Shown here piece after piece: positions 53,074 to 62,112 of a stretch of 64,000 nucleotides of DNA. The DNA comes from an uncultured Aquimarina sp. (lineage in GTDB: Bacteria > Bacteroidota > Bacteroidia > Flavobacteriales > Flavobacteriaceae): contig CANMLU010000017.1 of NCBI GenBank assembly GCA_947498815.1, positions 1-64,000 of the forward strand, read 5' to 3'. A program made the position numbers and the translations under genes. Numbering within the stretch: the stretch's first letter is position 1; each line of letters begins with the position of its first letter. Under the pieces are notes generated by a model. The model saw nothing but the letters and a program-made list of their open reading frames with translations. It had not been told where the DNA came from and searched no databases.

Positions 53074-53853
53074 TTAAAAGACCTTCGAAAAGTAAAATCC
53101 AATACCGTCGTTACTAAATTGAGGAGCAAAAGCTATACTATCCGACTTTTTGAATGGATTCCAGGCAATAAGATGGTCAAAGTGATATACAAGTCTGGTA
53201 GCCAATATTCCAATTCCCGCACCAACCAAAACATCCGAGAGATAATGTGCGTTGTTCATCATACGTAAACTACCAGTCGCAATTGCAAAGGCATAACCAC
53301 TGTATGCGAGTACAGGATTTGTATCTATAAATTCTTCAAATAAAACGGTTGCAGTAGTGAAAGCTGTTGTAGTATGACCCGATGGAAACGAATTTGCATG
53401 AGTAGAATTATTACCATGGCTACCTGGTCTTTCTTTATAAACTTCTTTTTTTAACATTGTTGATGCACCATTACTTATAATCGAGGATAAAATAAGATTT
53501 TTTGTTTGATCAAACCAGTGATTTTTTGATTGAGCTCCCAAAATATCAGCTGCATATAATTGAACAACTGGAGCATATCGCGTATAATCATCCATACTAT
53601 AATTGAAATCATTGCCAATAGTATTTCTTAAGTTTTTTTGAAGAGATTTCTCAAAATCACTGGTGGATAATAAGATTCCTGTGGCTATTAATGCAACAGG
53701 AATAATTCTTTTGGTAAATAAGGTTTTTTTTGAACTCAAGTTTTGCTTTTCGTACTTATTGAATTTGTAATTGGTGTCGGGAGTATTTGTATACTGGGCA
53801 GTAGAGATATTGATACAAAGGCATATCAAAGACAGGCATAGGATAGTTCTCAT
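53074..53853 (-). CDS. PAP2-family phosphatase
   Basis: A 259-residue membrane-associated acid phosphatase with signal peptide MRTILCLSLICLCINISTAQ from ATG 53853 (a start at 53907 adds 18 residues). The three-part PAP2 signature is visible: KEVYKERPGSHGN, SFPSGHTTTAF and LRMMNNAHYLSDVLVG. It probably removes phosphate from lipids such as undecaprenyl pyrophosphate or lipid A. A hairpin attagtagt / actacttat (53876-53898) lies in its upstream leader. Confidence 0.9.
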   Translation of the reverse strand: MRTILCLSLICLCINISTAQYTNTPDTNYKFNKYEKQNLSSKKTLFTKRIIPVALIATGILLSTSDFEKSLQKNLRNTIGNDFNYSMDDYTRYAPVVQLYAADILGAQSKNHWFDQTKNLILSSIISNGASTMLKKEVYKERPGSHGNNSTHANSFPSGHTTTAFTTATVLFEEFIDTNPVLAYSGYAFAIATGSLRMMNNAHYLSDVLVGAGIGILATRLVYHFDHLIAWNPFKKSDSIAFAPQFSNDGIGFYFSKVF

Positions 53854-54132
53854 TGGTATTCGTATTTTGGGGGTTATTAGTAGTTTGGGACTACTTATTA
53901 CAGACAAGATAGAATAATTTTATTAAAAATATGTTAAAAAAATACGTTTTGTTGATAAAAAGAGGATTTTTTATGCTTTTTATCCATAAAAAATGCATTT
54001 CAGCGATTTTGTATATTTTGAGTTTTGGGTAATAATGAACCTTAAATGATGATCGATTTTTGAATATTACCTTGTATTCGTTTTCATTAATAAAATAAAA
54101 TAATATCTATCAAGTATTCTTTTAAAAAGGCG

Positions 54133-54140
54133 TACATTTG
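54133..54140 (+). promoter_or_regulatory. -7 promoter element for guaB (TACATTTG)
   Basis: A perfect TAnnTTTG match 23 bases before the guaB start codon. No TTTG at the expected -33 place. Confidence 0.65.
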
Positions 54141-54142
54141 CA

Positions 54143-54163
54143 TGCAATTAAATTTTAATTGCA
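54143..54163 (+). promoter_or_regulatory. Perfect 10+1+10 palindrome filling the guaB leader
   Basis: tgcaattaaa and tttaattgca flank a single central T, directly between the -7 element and the start codon. It could be an operator covering the transcription start, or a hairpin masking the initiation region. Confidence 0.55.
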
Positions 54164-55639
54164 ATGACAGCACATGAGTCCAAAATTATCGGAGAAGGTT
54201 TAACTTACGACGATGTTCTTTTAGTCCCAGCTTTTTCTGAGGTATTGCCTAGAGAAGTTAGTATTCAGACAAAATTCACAAAAAATATTACGCTTAATGT
54301 TCCAATTGTTTCGGCAGCTATGGATACCGTTACAGAAAGTCGTATGGCCATTGCTATGGCCCAAGAAGGTGGAATAGGAGTGTTACATAAAAATATGACT
54401 ATTGAGGAGCAAGCAATCAAAGTGCGTAAAGTGAAACGTGCAGAAAGTGGTATGATCATAGACCCTGTTACTTTACCAAAGGACGCCAAGGTGATCGATG
54501 CAAAAAACAATATGCGTGAACATAGCATAGGAGGGATCCCAATTGTAGACGCTAATCATAAATTAATAGGTATTGTTACCAATCGAGATCTTAGATTTGA
54601 GAAAAACGATGAAAGGGCAATATCCGAAGTGATGACTAGCGAGAATTTGGTTACTGTTGGAGAAGGGACTTCATTGCAAGAAGCAGAGGTGATACTTCAG
54701 AACAATAAAATAGAAAAACTACCAGTTGTTGACAAAGAAAATACACTTGTCGGATTAATCACTTTTAGAGATATAACAAAGCTTACCTTAAAACCAATGG
54801 CCAATAAAGATAACTTGGGACGTTTGCGTGTTGCCGCTGCTATTGGAGTTACCGGTGATGCCGTTGATCGTGCCGAGGCTCTTGTTAAATCTGGGGTTGA
54901 TGCTGTGGTTATTGATACAGCCCATGGCCATACAAAAGGAGTGGTTACAGTCTTGAAAGAAGTGAAATCCAAATTTCCTGATTTGGAAGTTATAGTCGGT
55001 AATATTGCTACGGCCGATGCTGCAAAATATTTGGTTGAAGCTGGTGCCGATGCCGTAAAAGTTGGAATTGGACCTGGATCTATTTGTACAACTCGAGTTG
55101 TTGCCGGTGTTGGGTTTCCTCAATTTTCTGCAGTACTCGAAGTGGCGAATGCAATTAAAGGGTCTGGAGTTCCGGTAATAGCAGATGGAGGAATTCGATA
55201 TACCGGAGATATACCAAAAGCCATTGCAGCAGGAGCAGATACTGTAATGCTAGGTTCTCTTTTGGCGGGAACCAAAGAATCTCCAGGTGAAACAGTAATA
55301 TATGAAGGAAGAAAGTATAAGACTTATCGAGGTATGGGATCTGTTGAGGCTATGAAAAAAGGATCTAAAGATCGATATTTTCAGGATGTTGAAGATGATA
55401 TCAAAAAATTAGTCCCCGAAGGTATCGTAGGCCGTGTAGCATACAAGGGAGACTTGATCGAGAGTATACATCAATTTATTGGTGGATTACGAGCTGGTAT
55501 GGGATATTGTGGTGCAAAAGATGTAAAAACACTTCAAAATAATGGACGATTTGTAAAGATTACCGCTAGCGGAATTAATGAAAGTCATCCACATGATGTA
55601 ACGATTACCAAAGAATCTCCAAACTATAGTCGAAGATAA
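54164..55639 (+). CDS. guaB: Inosine-5'-monophosphate dehydrogenase
   Basis: Converts IMP to XMP, the first dedicated step in guanine nucleotide synthesis. The 491 residues hold the (beta/alpha)8 barrel with a pair of CBS domains inserted at about 95-210 ([29 protein letters not shown]). The catalytic Cys loop is [13 protein letters not shown] (about 305), and the mobile flap is [20 protein letters not shown]. The leader is only about 20 bases and is filled by a palindrome, which may be regulatory. Confidence 0.97.
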   Translation: MTAHESKIIGEGLTYDDVLLVPAFSEVLPREVSIQTKFTKNITLNVPIVSAAMDTVTESRMAIAMAQEGGIGVLHKNMTIEEQAIKVRKVKRAESGMIIDPVTLPKDAKVIDAKNNMREHSIGGIPIVDANHKLIGIVTNRDLRFEKNDERAISEVMTSENLVTVGEGTSLQEAEVILQNNKIEKLPVVDKENTLVGLITFRDITKLTLKPMANKDNLGRLRVAAAIGVTGDAVDRAEALVKSGVDAVVIDTAHGHTKGVVTVLKEVKSKFPDLEVIVGNIATADAAKYLVEAGADAVKVGIGPGSICTTRVVAGVGFPQFSAVLEVANAIKGSGVPVIADGGIRYTGDIPKAIAAGADTVMLGSLLAGTKESPGETVIYEGRKYKTYRGMGSVEAMKKGSKDRYFQDVEDDIKKLVPEGIVGRVAYKGDLIESIHQFIGGLRAGMGYCGAKDVKTLQNNGRFVKITASGINESHPHDVTITKESPNYSRR

Positions 55640-55649
55640 GTACTAAGCT

Positions 55650-56747
55650 ATGAAGTATCTGTTGAGGATTAGGTTTGTTTTTTTGATTTTGCTAATTCTG
55701 ATGGTGAGCTCTTGTAATTCGGATCAAGAAATTAAAGTAGATAAAGATGCGCTTCAAGGAACCTGGATGGTAACAGCTGCTAAGCTGGATGAAGGTTTTT
55801 ATAGACCTTATCCGCAAATATTGGAATTTGAAAAAGACACACTTTATTATAAAAATTTTGAAGATGAGGTGAGATTTAAAAATTCTATCAGGTTTACAAA
55901 TGATTCTATCAAATTAGACTCTATTTCTTTTCCTATTCGCAAATTTTACATCAAAAACGGGACATTAAATTTTGCGCGATTAATAGCTAATCGGATACTA
56001 CATGCAGAAGAAAAACTTGACATCGCTAAATTGGATACACTTTTGTCATCCAGTGACTGGAAAATTGAAAATAAACCTGGAATTTATCGGTTCAATAGTA
56101 GGGAAAAGAATTTTCAATGGATTAATGCAGATAAAACATACTCCAAATATTGTTACGAATTAGTTTCTTTTGAAGGTGAAGTTTTTTTGCTAAAAAAGGG
56201 TAATCAATTGGCTTGTGACCGAGATTATCAATTTATTGAACAAGTAATTTCGTATAATAACACTGGGATAGAGACTTATGGTTTTAGTGATGGCGAATTT
56301 AAAACCATCCGCTATCTGTCTGTTCCAAAAGTAAATAATATAAAACCAACGGATTTTCAACTTTGTAATAAGTATTTAAATAAGAATTATCCTCCTGATC
56401 GTTATTATGGAAAAGAGACCGAGTATAACGGGGGGTTATATCATGTACGAAAGATTTTTAACGAGAAGTATAAAGTGCCTCATAAAAATACGGAGTCAGG
56501 AATATTTCAGGTCCGATTTGTTGTGAACTGCCAAGGAAAAGCGGACATGTATGAAACGCAAGCCTTTGATTATGACTACAAGTTAAAAGAATTTTCTTCA
56601 GAGATAGCAGATCAGATTCTTGAAATAACGAAAGGATTGCAAGATTGGATCCCCGGTAGAAGATCAAAAGAGAACCAGGCCATTGATACCTATATTTATC
56701 TAAGTTTTAGAATCAAAGATGGAAAAATTATTCGCATATATCCTTAA
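55650..56747 (+). CDS. Lipoprotein with TonB-C-like domain
   Basis: A 365-residue lipoprotein (lipobox MVSSC). The first 200 residues are beta-rich with a lipocalin-like opening (DALQGTWMVTAAKLDEGFYR). The last 90 fit the TonB C-terminal fold (GIFQVRFVVNCQGKADMYET, GLQDWIPGRRSKENQAIDTY), which in Bacteroidota is often found outside true TonB proteins. It follows guaB by 10 bp and overlaps the next gene by 29 bases. Function unknown. Confidence 0.75.
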   Translation: MKYLLRIRFVFLILLILMVSSCNSDQEIKVDKDALQGTWMVTAAKLDEGFYRPYPQILEFEKDTLYYKNFEDEVRFKNSIRFTNDSIKLDSISFPIRKFYIKNGTLNFARLIANRILHAEEKLDIAKLDTLLSSSDWKIENKPGIYRFNSREKNFQWINADKTYSKYCYELVSFEGEVFLLKKGNQLACDRDYQFIEQVISYNNTGIETYGFSDGEFKTIRYLSVPKVNNIKPTDFQLCNKYLNKNYPPDRYYGKETEYNGGLYHVRKIFNEKYKVPHKNTESGIFQVRFVVNCQGKADMYETQAFDYDYKLKEFSSEIADQILEITKGLQDWIPGRRSKENQAIDTYIYLSFRIKDGKIIRIYP

Positions 56748-57555
56748 GATATTTTTATTGATGGCATTATTTTCTTGTCAGAATGATAAAAATATAGACC
56801 TATTAAGCCTAACAGAAGAGCAAAAGGTTGCAAAGACAAAAGAGTTAACGTATGAAAGAGGATTTCATTATCAAGCAAGTACTATTCGGCAGTCATATAC
56901 AGATTCACTTATACTTTTAAATCCTAAAAATGCTGAATATTATCAAGGCAAGTCTATAGCTCATAGTAAAATAGGAGATTATCATATTGCTATTCCTTTA
57001 CTAGAAAAAGCAATGGAACTTGACCCAAGAGAAACATTGTATTATACTGCTTGGTTGATGACAGATTTGTATAAGGACTATGAGCGTGCATTAATTTATC
57101 TTAATCAGTTTGATGATTACACTCCAAATAAAACGGATTATGCCTGGGGAGAAAATGTTAATTTTTTAAAAGGAGAAGTGCTACAGGGATTAGATAGACA
57201 TGATGAAGCGATATCAGAGTTCACCAAGGTGATAAATAATGAAGGAGATTATACCAAGGCATTAGTTTTTGTATATAGAGGCATTAGTTATATGCATATG
57301 AAAAAGCATACAAAAGCTTTACAAGATTTTAATGAAGCTATTGTCTTATTTGATAAATCCTCTATGGCATATTATTACAAAGGACTCACCTTATTGGAAA
57401 TGGGGGATCACAAGATGGCGATTGATGCAATTAAGCAATCTCGAACTCTTATTAAGCAAGGATATAAAGAATCTGATCCTTATAAAGAAGTATATAATGA
57501 AATCTATCTTATGCAGGTTGAGGATAAGTTGAAAGAAATTCAGGATAAGTCATAA
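56719..57555 (+). CDS. TPR-repeat lipoprotein
   Basis: A 278-residue lipoprotein (lipobox LFSC) with tetratricopeptide repeats covering about 50-265 (YYQGKSIAHSKIGDYHIAIP; VFVYRGISYMHMKKHTKALQ; AYYYKGLTLLEMGDHKMAID). It probably acts as a protein-binding scaffold in the periplasm. It starts 29 bases inside the preceding lipoprotein gene, suggesting coupling and a shared job. Confidence 0.85.
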   Translation: MEKLFAYILKIFLLMALFSCQNDKNIDLLSLTEEQKVAKTKELTYERGFHYQASTIRQSYTDSLILLNPKNAEYYQGKSIAHSKIGDYHIAIPLLEKAMELDPRETLYYTAWLMTDLYKDYERALIYLNQFDDYTPNKTDYAWGENVNFLKGEVLQGLDRHDEAISEFTKVINNEGDYTKALVFVYRGISYMHMKKHTKALQDFNEAIVLFDKSSMAYYYKGLTLLEMGDHKMAIDAIKQSRTLIKQGYKESDPYKEVYNEIYLMQVEDKLKEIQDKS

Positions 57556-57590
57556 AAAAAAGCACGATCAGAAAGATCGCGCTTTTAACT
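57553..57590. terminator. Bidirectional terminator between convergent genes
   Basis: The stem aaaagc-a-cgatc / gatcg-c-gctttt (one mismatch) with a 5-base loop. The minus strand has eight T after it (strong, for ompH); the plus strand has four T. Confidence 0.88.
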
Positions 57591-57604
57591 ATATTCAGTA
57601 TTGT

Positions 57605-58120
57605 TTATTTACCAGCTTCAATTTTAATGCCTAGTTTGGTCATCACTTTTTTTGTAAGATCATAATTAGGATCTATATAAGCCAATCCACTGGTGGTTAT
57701 TGTAAATACTTGAGTGTATTTTTCGGCTTTTGCAATTTCTTCAAGAGCTTTGCCAATTTTTTGATATAACGGTTGTAATAATCTGTTTTGTTCTATTTGA
57801 ACTAATTGAGAACCATTTTGGCGAAATTTTGCAATGTCATTTTCAAGACCAATGATTTCTTCTTGCTTCGTTTTTTTCATAGGTTCGGTAAAAGAAGCTA
57901 CCTTTTCTTGGTACTCTTTCACTTTGGCTTGATAATCATCCACTTTTATCTTCAACTCACCTTCAAGCTTTGTGTTATAAGCTTTTAAATCTTCCTGAAC
58001 TTTTGCAAGTTCTGGCATTTTTGAAAGAATAACTTCGGTATCTATCGTACCTGTTTTTGACTGAGCGCTTAACTGAAAACCTGTAGCCAATACTAATAGT
58101 AATATTATTATTTTTTTCAT
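57605..58120 (-). CDS. OmpH/Skp-family periplasmic chaperone
   Basis: A 171-residue exported protein (signal peptide to about 19, GFQLSAQ) of the OmpH/Skp type: a short beta start (KTGTIDTEVILSKMPELAKV), a long helical hairpin with heptads (about 40-120) and a closing beta part (AKEKYTQVFTITTSGLAYID region). It would hold unfolded outer-membrane proteins. A second OmpH copy is usual in Bacteroidota beside BamA; this one stands alone. Confidence 0.92.
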   Translation of the reverse strand: MKKIIILLLVLATGFQLSAQSKTGTIDTEVILSKMPELAKVQEDLKAYNTKLEGELKIKVDDYQAKVKEYQEKVASFTEPMKKTKQEEIIGLENDIAKFRQNGSQLVQIEQNRLLQPLYQKIGKALEEIAKAEKYTQVFTITTSGLAYIDPNYDLTKKVMTKLGIKIEAGK

Positions 58121-58155
58121 TTTGAATTTTTCGTTTACTGATTTTTAAATTCTTG

Positions 58156-58163
58156 CAAATATA
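58156..58163 (-). promoter_or_regulatory. -7 promoter element for the ompH-like gene (TATATTTG on minus strand)
   Basis: A perfect TAnnTTTG match 36 bases upstream of the ompH start codon. Confidence 0.6.
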
Positions 58164-58209
58164 TAAGGTCTAATTCAATATCTGTACCAATACTTATATT
58201 TTTGAAAAA

Positions 58210-58449
58210 TTATTCCTCATAGAGTTGACCTCGGTGTGGTTTTAAAGCATCTCTTACGGATTTCATTTCAGAATCAGTGACTACCATGTATGCAATGCTA
58301 TGCATATCGCTGAAGTCTTGATATCCTGTAATTTTAAGAGATAATTTTTGAATCTCAATATATTCCTTAAGATGGATTTCATGATGTTGCGCTGTTTTAC
58401 CAGCCGCAGGCCCTTTGAAATCCCATATTAGTTTTAATTTTCTTTCCAA
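58210..58449 (-). CDS. Conserved hypothetical protein, 79 residues
   Basis: A small soluble protein starting at TTG 58449 (ERKLKLIWDFKGPAAGKTAQ) and ending VRDALKPHRGQLYEE. It resembles small flavobacterial proteins of unknown role with HHEIHLKEY near residue 22, a histidine-rich helix that could bind metal. No ATG fits. It overlaps the end of the frame upstream by 16 bases and probably belongs to the SRPBCC gene's transcript. Confidence 0.65.
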   Translation of the reverse strand: MERKLKLIWDFKGPAAGKTAQHHEIHLKEYIEIQKLSLKITGYQDFSDMHSIAYMVVTDSEMKSVRDALKPHRGQLYEE

Positions 58450-58616
58450 AATATGTTTTTTGGTATTTTAAAATCAGTAGATAGTGCATCAATTAAGTCT
58501 TGGTTCGCATCAAGGAAGTAATGACATCCCTTATAGGTATTATCAATACAGCAAATCTGCCTTTGGCAGATAGATAGTCTACCCAAACGCTCAATTACAT
58601 TAATTATCCAAAACAC
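58434..58616 (-). CDS. Possible small protein, 60 residues, Cys-containing
   Basis: A GTG-started frame overlapping the SRPBCC gene by 17 bases and the 79-residue gene by 16. It contains RLSICQRQICCIDNTYKGCH with four cysteines and ends KIPKNIFWKEN. Bracketing overlaps with two neighbours on the same strand favour a real gene, but no family is recognised and the start is uncertain. Confidence 0.35.
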   Translation of the reverse strand: MFWIINVIERLGRLSICQRQICCIDNTYKGCHYFLDANQDLIDALSTDFKIPKNIFWKEN

Positions 58617-59052
58617 TTTTTCCGTTTTCAGCAAAATCTTTAAAATCTTGCATATAGGCACATGATTGTTTTTTAAATGCACCGGGCATAAAAAATGCCA
58701 TAAATTTCATAAAACCACTAAATCTGAATTCATTTTTAGAAATCCAATTTGTGTTTCCATTTGGTAATTCTTCAAAATAATTTTCTTGAATATTGTAGAC
58801 ATTTTTTGCATCGAAAGTAAGGTGAAATGCCTCTGGGGGATCTAATAATGTAATAGTCTCTATCATTTCAATCTCTCGCTTACCCATTTTATAAGTTAAC
58901 TTGGATGTGGCTCCGGTTTTTCCTTTTTCGCCAATCAAGTGTTCCATGCTTACAAAACCTTTTTGCCAATGTTTCATATTGTTTTCATTGTCGAATTTTG
59001 CAACCACCTCATTTCTAGGTAATTTTATCTCGATTTCTACAGTGTATTCCAT
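58600..59052 (-). CDS. SRPBCC-fold (START-like) protein
   Basis: A 150-residue helix-grip protein of the SRPBCC / polyketide cyclase-like superfamily: MEYTVEIEIKLPRNEVVAKF, WQKGFVSMEHLIGEKGKTGA, and a C-terminal helix. It would bind a hydrophobic ligand. ATG 59052 is chosen; the ATG at 59100 adds an unlikely 16-residue extension. First of a minus-strand group with the two small genes. Confidence 0.85.
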   Translation of the reverse strand: MEYTVEIEIKLPRNEVVAKFDNENNMKHWQKGFVSMEHLIGEKGKTGATSKLTYKMGKREIEMIETITLLDPPEAFHLTFDAKNVYNIQENYFEELPNGNTNWISKNEFRFSGFMKFMAFFMPGAFKKQSCAYMQDFKDFAENGKSVLDN

Positions 59053-59161
59053 AATGTGTTTTTTTTGTTTGTTAGGTTGTATAGCGCATACAATATACAT
59101 AGATCATAAAAAAATTAAAAGCTAATACTATACATAGTTATTGGTTCGTTAAGAAAGGAAC

Positions 59162-59191
59162 TTGTATAACACCTTAATATTATTATTTTTG
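59162..59191 (+). promoter_or_regulatory. Consensus promoter of the foldase operon (TTG-N19-TATTTTTG)
   Basis: TTG at 59162-59164, a 19-base spacer and TATTTTTG at 59184-59191 are an exact consensus match, 32 bases before the first start codon. Confidence 0.8.
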
Positions 59192-59222
59192 TCCAGTTTA
59201 GGGACTTTATTTCAAAAGAATC

Positions 59223-61178
59223 ATGCATAAAAAATCATTGTCATTACTAATAGGGATTATTTCTTTTGCATTGGCCAGCGGGCAAAAGCAAGATCAGGTA
59301 TTACTTACTATAGACGAAACACCAATACATACCTCAGAATTTAAAAGAGTGTATCTTAAGAATATCGATTTGGTTAAAGATAATTCTCAAAAGAATGTAG
59401 ATGAGTATCTTAACTTATTTATTAATTATAAATTGAAGTTAAAAGAAGCCAAGGCTCTGGGACTGGATAAAAAAGAGAGTTATTTAAAAGAACTAGACGG
59501 TTACAAAAATCAATTAGCTAAAGGATATCTTACCGACACAAAAACTTCGGATGCTTTAATAAAAGAGGCTTATGAGCGTTCACTTGACAGGGTAAATGCA
59601 AGTCATATCCTAGTAATGGTTAAGCCTAATGCTCCAGCAAAAGATACTGTATTAGCATATCAGAAAATTTCTGAGGCTAGACAGAAGATCCTAACAGGGG
59701 AGTCCTTTGAAGCAGTTGCCAAATTATATAGTGAAGACCCGTCTGTAAAGAAAAATAATGGTGAATTAGGATGGTTTTCTGCTTTTAGGATGGTGTATCC
59801 CTTTGAAGATGCTGCATACAAAACTAAAGTAGGGGAGTTGTCAAAACCGTTTAGAACACAGTTTGGTTATCATATTGTAAAAGTTAATAATAGAGAAAAA
59901 AAACTTGGAGAAGTTACTGTTGCCCATATAATGATAGCAGTAAATAATGCCAGAACATCCGAGCAAGCAGAGCAACGAATAACGGAAATAAATCAACAAC
60001 TTGAACAAGGAGCTTCGTTTGAGTCATTAGCAAAACAGTTTAGTGATGATCCCAGTACCGCAATTGAAGGTGGAAAAATAAGGCGATTCGGTCAAGGGGT
60101 GTTAAATTCGCAGAAGTTTGAAAAAGAAGCATTTAAGCTTCAGAAAAAAGGTGAGATATCTGCTCCCTTAAAAACAAAGTATGGATGGCATATTATCCAA
60201 CTTATAGAAAAACATCCACTCAAAACATTCGAAGAACTTGAAGAAGAGTTTACCAAGAAAGTACAAAGAGATGGCAGATCCAAGTTAGTGACCAAATCTT
60301 TCATAAATTCCTTGAAAGATAAATATTCGATCACACAAAATGAGGAGGCTATAGCATATTTTAAGAAAAATGTACCAGACTCTATTATACAAAAAGGTTG
60401 GAACATTCCAGAAAATGAAATTTTGAAAAAGGAATTGTTCAAAGTGAAGCAAAGTAATTTTACCTACAGGGATTTTGCAGAATTTATTCGAGTCAATCAT
60501 ACAAAAGAAAGGTCTGTTACAGATGTGCCTACTCTTATAGAAAGGTTGTATGAAAAATTTGAATCTACAACCCTTCTTGCCTACTACGAAGAACACCTTG
60601 AAGAGGATAATCAAGACTATGCCAATGTTATTGGAGAATATAGAGATGGTCTTTTACTTTTTGATCTCATGGAATCAAAAATATGGAACGCTTCAAAAAA
60701 GGATTCTATTGGACTTAAACGTTATTATGAATCACAGAAAAAGAAATATTCACAAGAAGAAACTTATAAGCTTTTAAAAGCTTCTTCGGTAAAAAAAGAC
60801 ATCATAAACAAGGTAGAATCTTCTCTTAAAAAAAGCAAATCGATAGAAGAAATAAAAAAGGAAGTTAATAAAGGAGATACTGTTTTGGTTATTTTTTCTG
60901 AGGAAGAGGTAAGCAAGGAAGATAATAAATTACCAAAAGGATTTAAACTCGAAAAAGGAAAAATAACAATTGCGGAAGAAGAAAATTTTATTACTTTGAT
61001 ACTGGTCAAAGAAATCATACCTTCAAGAATTAAAACTTTTGAAGAAGTGAGAGGAGAGGTCATTAATGACTATCAAAAAAATATCGAAAACAAATGGCTT
61101 GATGAGCTTAGAACGAAGTACATGGTAAAAGTTGATAAAAAAGCTTTTAAAAAGATTAAAAATGAATTGTCTATATAA
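59223..61178 (+). CDS. Periplasmic peptidyl-prolyl isomerase with two parvulin domains
   Basis: A 651-residue exported SurA/PpiD-like foldase (signal peptide to about 20). A helical N-terminal domain precedes parvulin domain 1 (about 121-225, NASHILVMVKPNAPAKDTV, FGYHIVKVNNRE) and parvulin domain 2 (about 229-335, TVAHIMIAVNNARTSEQAEQ, YGWHIIQLIEKHP). The remaining 300 residues are charged and helical. It probably helps outer-membrane protein folding. First of three related genes. Confidence 0.92.
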   Translation: MHKKSLSLLIGIISFALASGQKQDQVLLTIDETPIHTSEFKRVYLKNIDLVKDNSQKNVDEYLNLFINYKLKLKEAKALGLDKKESYLKELDGYKNQLAKGYLTDTKTSDALIKEAYERSLDRVNASHILVMVKPNAPAKDTVLAYQKISEARQKILTGESFEAVAKLYSEDPSVKKNNGELGWFSAFRMVYPFEDAAYKTKVGELSKPFRTQFGYHIVKVNNREKKLGEVTVAHIMIAVNNARTSEQAEQRITEINQQLEQGASFESLAKQFSDDPSTAIEGGKIRRFGQGVLNSQKFEKEAFKLQKKGEISAPLKTKYGWHIIQLIEKHPLKTFEELEEEFTKKVQRDGRSKLVTKSFINSLKDKYSITQNEEAIAYFKKNVPDSIIQKGWNIPENEILKKELFKVKQSNFTYRDFAEFIRVNHTKERSVTDVPTLIERLYEKFESTTLLAYYEEHLEEDNQDYANVIGEYRDGLLLFDLMESKIWNASKKDSIGLKRYYESQKKKYSQEETYKLLKASSVKKDIINKVESSLKKSKSIEEIKKEVNKGDTVLVIFSEEEVSKEDNKLPKGFKLEKGKITIAEEENFITLILVKEIIPSRIKTFEEVRGEVINDYQKNIENKWLDELRTKYMVKVDKKAFKKIKNELSI

Positions 61179-61263
61179 AAATGATCAATAATTTAAGTCA
61201 ATACCGATCAAAATTCTTAATTGCAAATTCCATCTGCCCATTAACAAGCATAAAAATTCACAG

Positions 61264-62112
61264 ATGAAATATTACAAATTAATACTACTTTTCTTAGTAG
61301 CTACTTCTTGTCAAAATTTTAGAAATCAAATTAAAAGAGAAGCTGTAGCCAGAGTTAATGATACTTATTTGTTTAAGGACGAAATTAAAGATTTGGTGCC
61401 GAAAAATATATCCAAGGATGATAGTATCAATATCGTCAATGATTATATTAAAACATGGGCAACTCGACAATTGTTTATTGATAAGGCAAAACTAAATCTT
61501 GCTGAAGATGAACTTAAAGAGTTCGATGTTTTAGTAGAAAATTACCGAAGTACCTTATATATAAATGCTTACAAGAATGCTGTGATTAATAAAGCTATTG
61601 ATATGGAGATCACAGAACAAGATCTAAAATCTTATTATGACCAAAATTTAGAAAATTTTAATCTGAATGAGGAGTTAGTAAAATTACGTTACTTACATTT
61701 GCCATCTGATTATGGAAATATTGTTGCAACACAGCGACAATTAAATCGTTTTAATGATGAAGATATTGAGGAATTAGGAGATAAAATTCAAGAATTTTTG
61801 TCCTATTCCTTAAATGATTCTACTTGGATAAGATTAGATAAATTAATAAGTAAAGTACCTATTCTTAAAAAACAAGATAAATCTAAACTCCTGAGATCGG
61901 GTAAGTATATGCAACTTAGAGATTCTACAGGAGTGTATATGGTTAAAATAAAAGATGTTTTAAAACGGAATGAACAAGCACCGTTAGCGTATATTAAACC
62001 TACGATACGACAGATTATATTGAATAAAAGAAAGCTAGAGCTGGTAAAGAAAATAGAAAAAGATATTACAAAAGATGCAGTTGAGAACAAACAATTTGAA
62101 GTTTACGATTAA
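61264..62112 (+). CDS. SurA-N-like lipoprotein without a parvulin domain
   Basis: A 282-residue lipoprotein (lipobox ATSC) with a SurA/PpiC-like chaperone region (REAVARVNDTYLFKDEIKDL and MEITEQDLKSYYDQN) and a terminal helix, but no parvulin motif. It is likely a chaperone-only member of the foldase family. Its 3' end overlaps the surA-like gene by 38 bases, so the two are coupled. Confidence 0.85.
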   Translation: MKYYKLILLFLVATSCQNFRNQIKREAVARVNDTYLFKDEIKDLVPKNISKDDSINIVNDYIKTWATRQLFIDKAKLNLAEDELKEFDVLVENYRSTLYINAYKNAVINKAIDMEITEQDLKSYYDQNLENFNLNEELVKLRYLHLPSDYGNIVATQRQLNRFNDEDIEELGDKIQEFLSYSLNDSTWIRLDKLISKVPILKKQDKSKLLRSGKYMQLRDSTGVYMVKIKDVLKRNEQAPLAYIKPTIRQIILNKRKLELVKKIEKDITKDAVENKQFEVYD

